Shown: in pieces, positions 61,832 through 64,000 of the stretch | How positions within the stretch are numbered: the stretch's first letter is position 1 | How the letters are laid out: the number at the start of each line of letters is the position of its first letter | From: Bacteroidaceae bacterium | GTDB taxonomy: Bacteria > Bacteroidota > Bacteroidia > Bacteroidales > Bacteroidaceae | Direction of reading: 5' to 3' | Assembly: GCA_016291905.1 (NCBI GenBank) | Contig: JAEEZS010000081.1 | Coordinates: forward strand, 62,001-126,000 | Length of the DNA: 64,000 bases | Made by a program: the position numbers and the translations under genes | The notes under the pieces: generated by a model | Seen by the model: the letters and a program-made list of their open reading frames with translations, nothing else | What the model was told of the DNA's origin: nothing | Databases searched by the model: none

Positions 61832-63232
61832 TTATACTTCTATCGAATACCCAGCACGGTAGTCGTAGTGCATCAGTTTAGTGGCTTCAGGATCATTGGT
61901 AAACTTCTGGACGATGGGATTCCAGATGACAGGACGTCCTAACTCAAGGGCGATATTACCCAAGTTGCAAACGGTGCAGGAGGTATGTCCCGTCTCCACA
62001 GGGCAGTTGGGATCAACGTGCGCCTTCACAGCGTCAATCCAGAAACGACGATGTGCCGACTGAGCCTCATAAGCACCGCTTTCCACGCCAAGGTCCATCT
62101 TCTCGAACTTCGGGTCTGAGGCACGCAGCGAGCCACGACAAACCTTTATCCAACCGTTCTCGCCATAGATTTGCAAACCTTGCTCGCCTCCATTATAGGG
62201 TTCTTCGGTAACGACTGTGCCATTATCATATTCAAAGGTAAGCACATCGTAGCGTCCATATCCGGCAGGACTTATCTTAACAGGGCCTCCATTGCCATCC
62301 TTACCGATAGCCCATTGAGCGATGTCGAACATGTGAGCGCCCCAGTCAGTCATCAGTCCTCCGCCAGTTTCTTTGTACCAACGCCAAGCACCCCAGAGCT
62401 GCTCATCATGCGATTCATCCACGATAGGATCGAGATCGGAGTGATACCACACAGATGTGGGAAGCGGACCCAACCATTTATCCCAGTTCAGCCCTGCCGG
62501 CACATCCATCTTAGGCAGATTGCAGGGAACAGGAGCCGCACTTTTCGGGTTTACGCCATTTCGCCCACAATGGACTTTGATTTTCTCAATTTTGCCCATG
62601 ATACCTTCGCGGCACAGGGTGGCTGCGTGGATGAATTCGCCGCTACTGCGCTGTTGGCTACCCACCTGAAGGATGCGTCCATACTTACGCACGGCCTTGC
62701 AAAGCTGTTTGCCCTCGTAGATGGTGAGCGTCAGAGGTTTCTCCAAATAAATATCCTTTCCAGCCTTACAGGCAGCAATGGCAATGATGGCATGCTGATG
62801 GTCAGGCGTTGCAATTACAACGGCATCGATATCCTTTCGAGCCAGAAGGTCCTGATAATCCTCATAGACATCTACTTTCACCTTCTTTTCACCTTTCTTC
62901 TGGTAGTAGTCCTTAACGCGACGCACGAAGCGGTCACGTTTTATGTCATACACATCACAGCCTGCCAACACGCGCACGTCGTCAAAAGCCATGAATGTGC
63001 TCAACAAATACATGGCCTGCTGCCCAAGACCGATGAAACCAAGGTTCACCTTCCCATTGGCAGACTTCTTCGCAGCAGAAGCTACATCTGGCAAATTAGA
63101 ATAAGCTTCTGACGGATTAGAATAGGCTTCTGCCGGATTAGAGCAAGCTTCTGTTGCACGAATCAAATTAGCTGGCGCAGCTACAGCTGCAGCACCCAAT
63201 GCACTCACTTTCAAAAATTCTCTTCTTTTCAT
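61832..63232 (-). CDS. Gfo/Idh/MocA oxidoreductase, Tat signal, with 7-residue repeat
   Basis: 466 residues. MKRREFLKVSALGAAAVAAP is a twin-arginine signal. Residues about 28-48 are three 7-residue repeats (EACSNPA, EAYSNPS, EAYSNLP) encoded by an exact 21-bp tandem repeat. The Rossmann domain then starts (VNLGFIGLGQQAMYL), with EKPLT (IYLEKPLTLTIYEG) and DWGAHMFDIAQW downstream. It belongs to the GFO/IDH proteins of sugar metabolism; the adjacent divergent uxaC suggests uronate-related sugars. Substrate unknown. Confidence 0.87.
   Translation of the reverse strand: MKRREFLKVSALGAAAVAAPANLIRATEACSNPAEAYSNPSEAYSNLPDVASAAKKSANGKVNLGFIGLGQQAMYLLSTFMAFDDVRVLAGCDVYDIKRDRFVRRVKDYYQKKGEKKVKVDVYEDYQDLLARKDIDAVVIATPDHQHAIIAIAACKAGKDIYLEKPLTLTIYEGKQLCKAVRKYGRILQVGSQQRSSGEFIHAATLCREGIMGKIEKIKVHCGRNGVNPKSAAPVPCNLPKMDVPAGLNWDKWLGPLPTSVWYHSDLDPIVDESHDEQLWGAWRWYKETGGGLMTDWGAHMFDIAQWAIGKDGNGGPVKISPAGYGRYDVLTFEYDNGTVVTEEPYNGGEQGLQIYGENGWIKVCRGSLRASDPKFEKMDLGVESGAYEAQSAHRRFWIDAVKAHVDPNCPVETGHTSCTVCNLGNIALELGRPVIWNPIVQKFTNDPEATKLMHYDYRAGYSIEV
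63087..63153. repeat. 21-bp tandem array inside a coding sequence
   Basis: TCTG at 63087, 63108, 63129 and 63150, exactly 21 bases apart, with AAGCTT or AGGCTT at each junction. It lies just after the Tat signal of the oxidoreductase and keeps frame. Confidence 0.75.
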
Positions 63233-63286
63233 GGTTTATAGTTTTTAATTGGGGTTAATCTAAAGGCGAGCAAATTTACAACATTT

Positions 63287-63318
63287 TTTGGTAATCTCAA
63301 AAAAAAGCATTACTTTCG
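63287..63318 (+). promoter_or_regulatory. Promoter of uxaC
   Basis: TTTG (63287-63290), 20 bases, TACTTTCG (63311-63318), 28 bases before the ATG at 63347. Confidence 0.55.
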
Positions 63319-63346
63319 TCGCAAAATACTAAAATCAAGACGCCGT

Positions 63347-64000
63347 ATGAAAGCATTTATGGACGAAAACTTCCTGCTCTCCACCGAGACAGCCCAGCAC
63401 CTCTATCACAACCACGCCAAGAAGATGCCCATCATCGACTATCATTGCCATTTGATCCCACAGATGGTAGCCGAGGACCATCAATTCCGCAGCATCACCG
63501 AGCTTTGGCTGGGTGGAGACCACTACAAATGGCGTGCCATGCGCACCAACGGCGTGCCAGAGCGCTATTGCACAGGCTCCGACACTACCGACTGGGAGAA
63601 ATTCGAGAAATGGGCCGAGACAGTCCCCTACACCCTTCGCAACCCGCTCTACCACTGGACGCACCTTGAACTGAAAACGGCCTTTGGAATCAACAAGATA
63701 CTCAACCCCACAACAGCTCGTGAAATCTTTGATGAGTGTAACGAAAAGCTCTGTCAACCCGGTTATACTGCCCGAGGATTCATGCGCCGCTATGGCGTGG
63801 AAGTGGTTTGCACCACCGATGACCCTGTGGATGACCTTCGTTGGCATCGTATAACACGCGAAAGCGGATTTGAAGTCCGTATGCTCCCCACCTGGCGTCC
63901 CGACAAAGCAATGGCTGTAGAGAATCCGACAACCTTCCGAGCCTATATCGAAAAACTCGCCGAAGTCAGCGGCGTAACTATCAGCAAATTTAACGACGTC
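63347..64000 (+). CDS. uxaC: Glucuronate isomerase, N-terminal part
   Basis: 218 residues up to the window edge. MKAFMDENFLLSTETAQHLYHNHAKKMPIIDYHCHL is the standard UxaC opening, the HCH being metal ligands of this amidohydrolase-fold isomerase; ITELWLGGDHYKWRAMRTNGV and VVCTTDDPVDDL also match. It converts glucuronate to fructuronate or galacturonate to tagaturonate, in the cytosol. It continues beyond 64000. Confidence 0.95.
   Translation, partial: MKAFMDENFLLSTETAQHLYHNHAKKMPIIDYHCHLIPQMVAEDHQFRSITELWLGGDHYKWRAMRTNGVPERYCTGSDTTDWEKFEKWAETVPYTLRNPLYHWTHLELKTAFGINKILNPTTAREIFDECNEKLCQPGYTARGFMRRYGVEVVCTTDDPVDDLRWHRITRESGFEVRMLPTWRPDKAMAVENPTTFRAYIEKLAEVSGVTISKFNDV

Overview
The window reads as a chromosomal segment of a Bacteroidales bacterium, most likely a Prevotella-type gut or rumen organism. 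The evidence is the -33 TTTG / -7 TAnnTTTG promoters instead of sigma70 boxes, the rarity of Shine-Dalgarno sequences, the wealth of secreted glycan-active enzymes (GH127, GH8, GH29, GH92, GH31, a Ser-type sulfatase, a CE1-like esterase), a T9SS-like sorting tail, an NQR operon and the Bacteroidetes/Chlamydia-type V-ATPase operon. The species cannot be named from sequence alone.

Layout. 1-3866: tail of a thioredoxin-fold protein, nitroreductase, NAD-dependent epimerase, Na+/amino-acid symporter and a small HAD protein. 3880-10233: hemicellulose/arabinan enzymes (GH127, GH8), a probable beta-propeller protein and a surface lipoprotein, with an orphan signal-peptide ORF between them. 10462-15393: an accessory island, AT-rich from about 11.4 kb, with a WYL regulator, a GIY-YIG(T5orf172)-RAMA nuclease-like protein, an ASCH-like protein, two unrecognised proteins and a radical SAM gene cut by an in-frame TAA. 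15394-16290: about 0.9 kb of non-coding DNA made almost entirely of repeats. 16291-28143: TolB/histidine-phosphatase fusion, Gfo/Idh oxidoreductase, sulfatase, GH29 and GH92, esterase, DUF3857 protein. 28609-36224: V-type ATPase operon (E, DUF2764, A, B, D, I, K) on the minus strand. 36542-49384: asparaginase, Na+/Ca2+ exchanger, tRNA-Arg(UCU), two envelope proteins, sugar isomerase, CobW-type metallochaperone with a His/Asp tract, DUF1460 amidase-like protein, pseudouridine synthase and TamB. 49864-55777: nqrABCDEF. 56038-64000: GH31-PA14 alpha-glucosidase, MalY/PatB C-S lyase, serine peptidase, a second Gfo/Idh oxidoreductase and the start of uxaC.

How the genes work together. The exoenzymes would strip arabinose, xylose, mannose, fucose, glucose and sulfate from plant and host glycans; UxaC and the oxidoreductases would handle the products inside the cell. 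NQR, the V-ATPase (whose c-subunit keeps the Na+-ligand pattern), the alanine symporter and the Na+/Ca2+ exchanger together suggest a sodium-based energy economy.

Most unusual signal. Six loci carry short degenerate tandem arrays that share no sequence but share an exact 21- or 22-bp period, and most have a small palindrome in the unit. Five are intergenic and one is inside a coding sequence, where the period is 21 and keeps frame. Separate repeat families are a 70-bp promoter-bearing element (two good copies and one decayed), a 9-bp repeat found both between genes and inside the V-ATPase I subunit gene, and a 187-bp imperfect palindrome at the edge of the accessory island.
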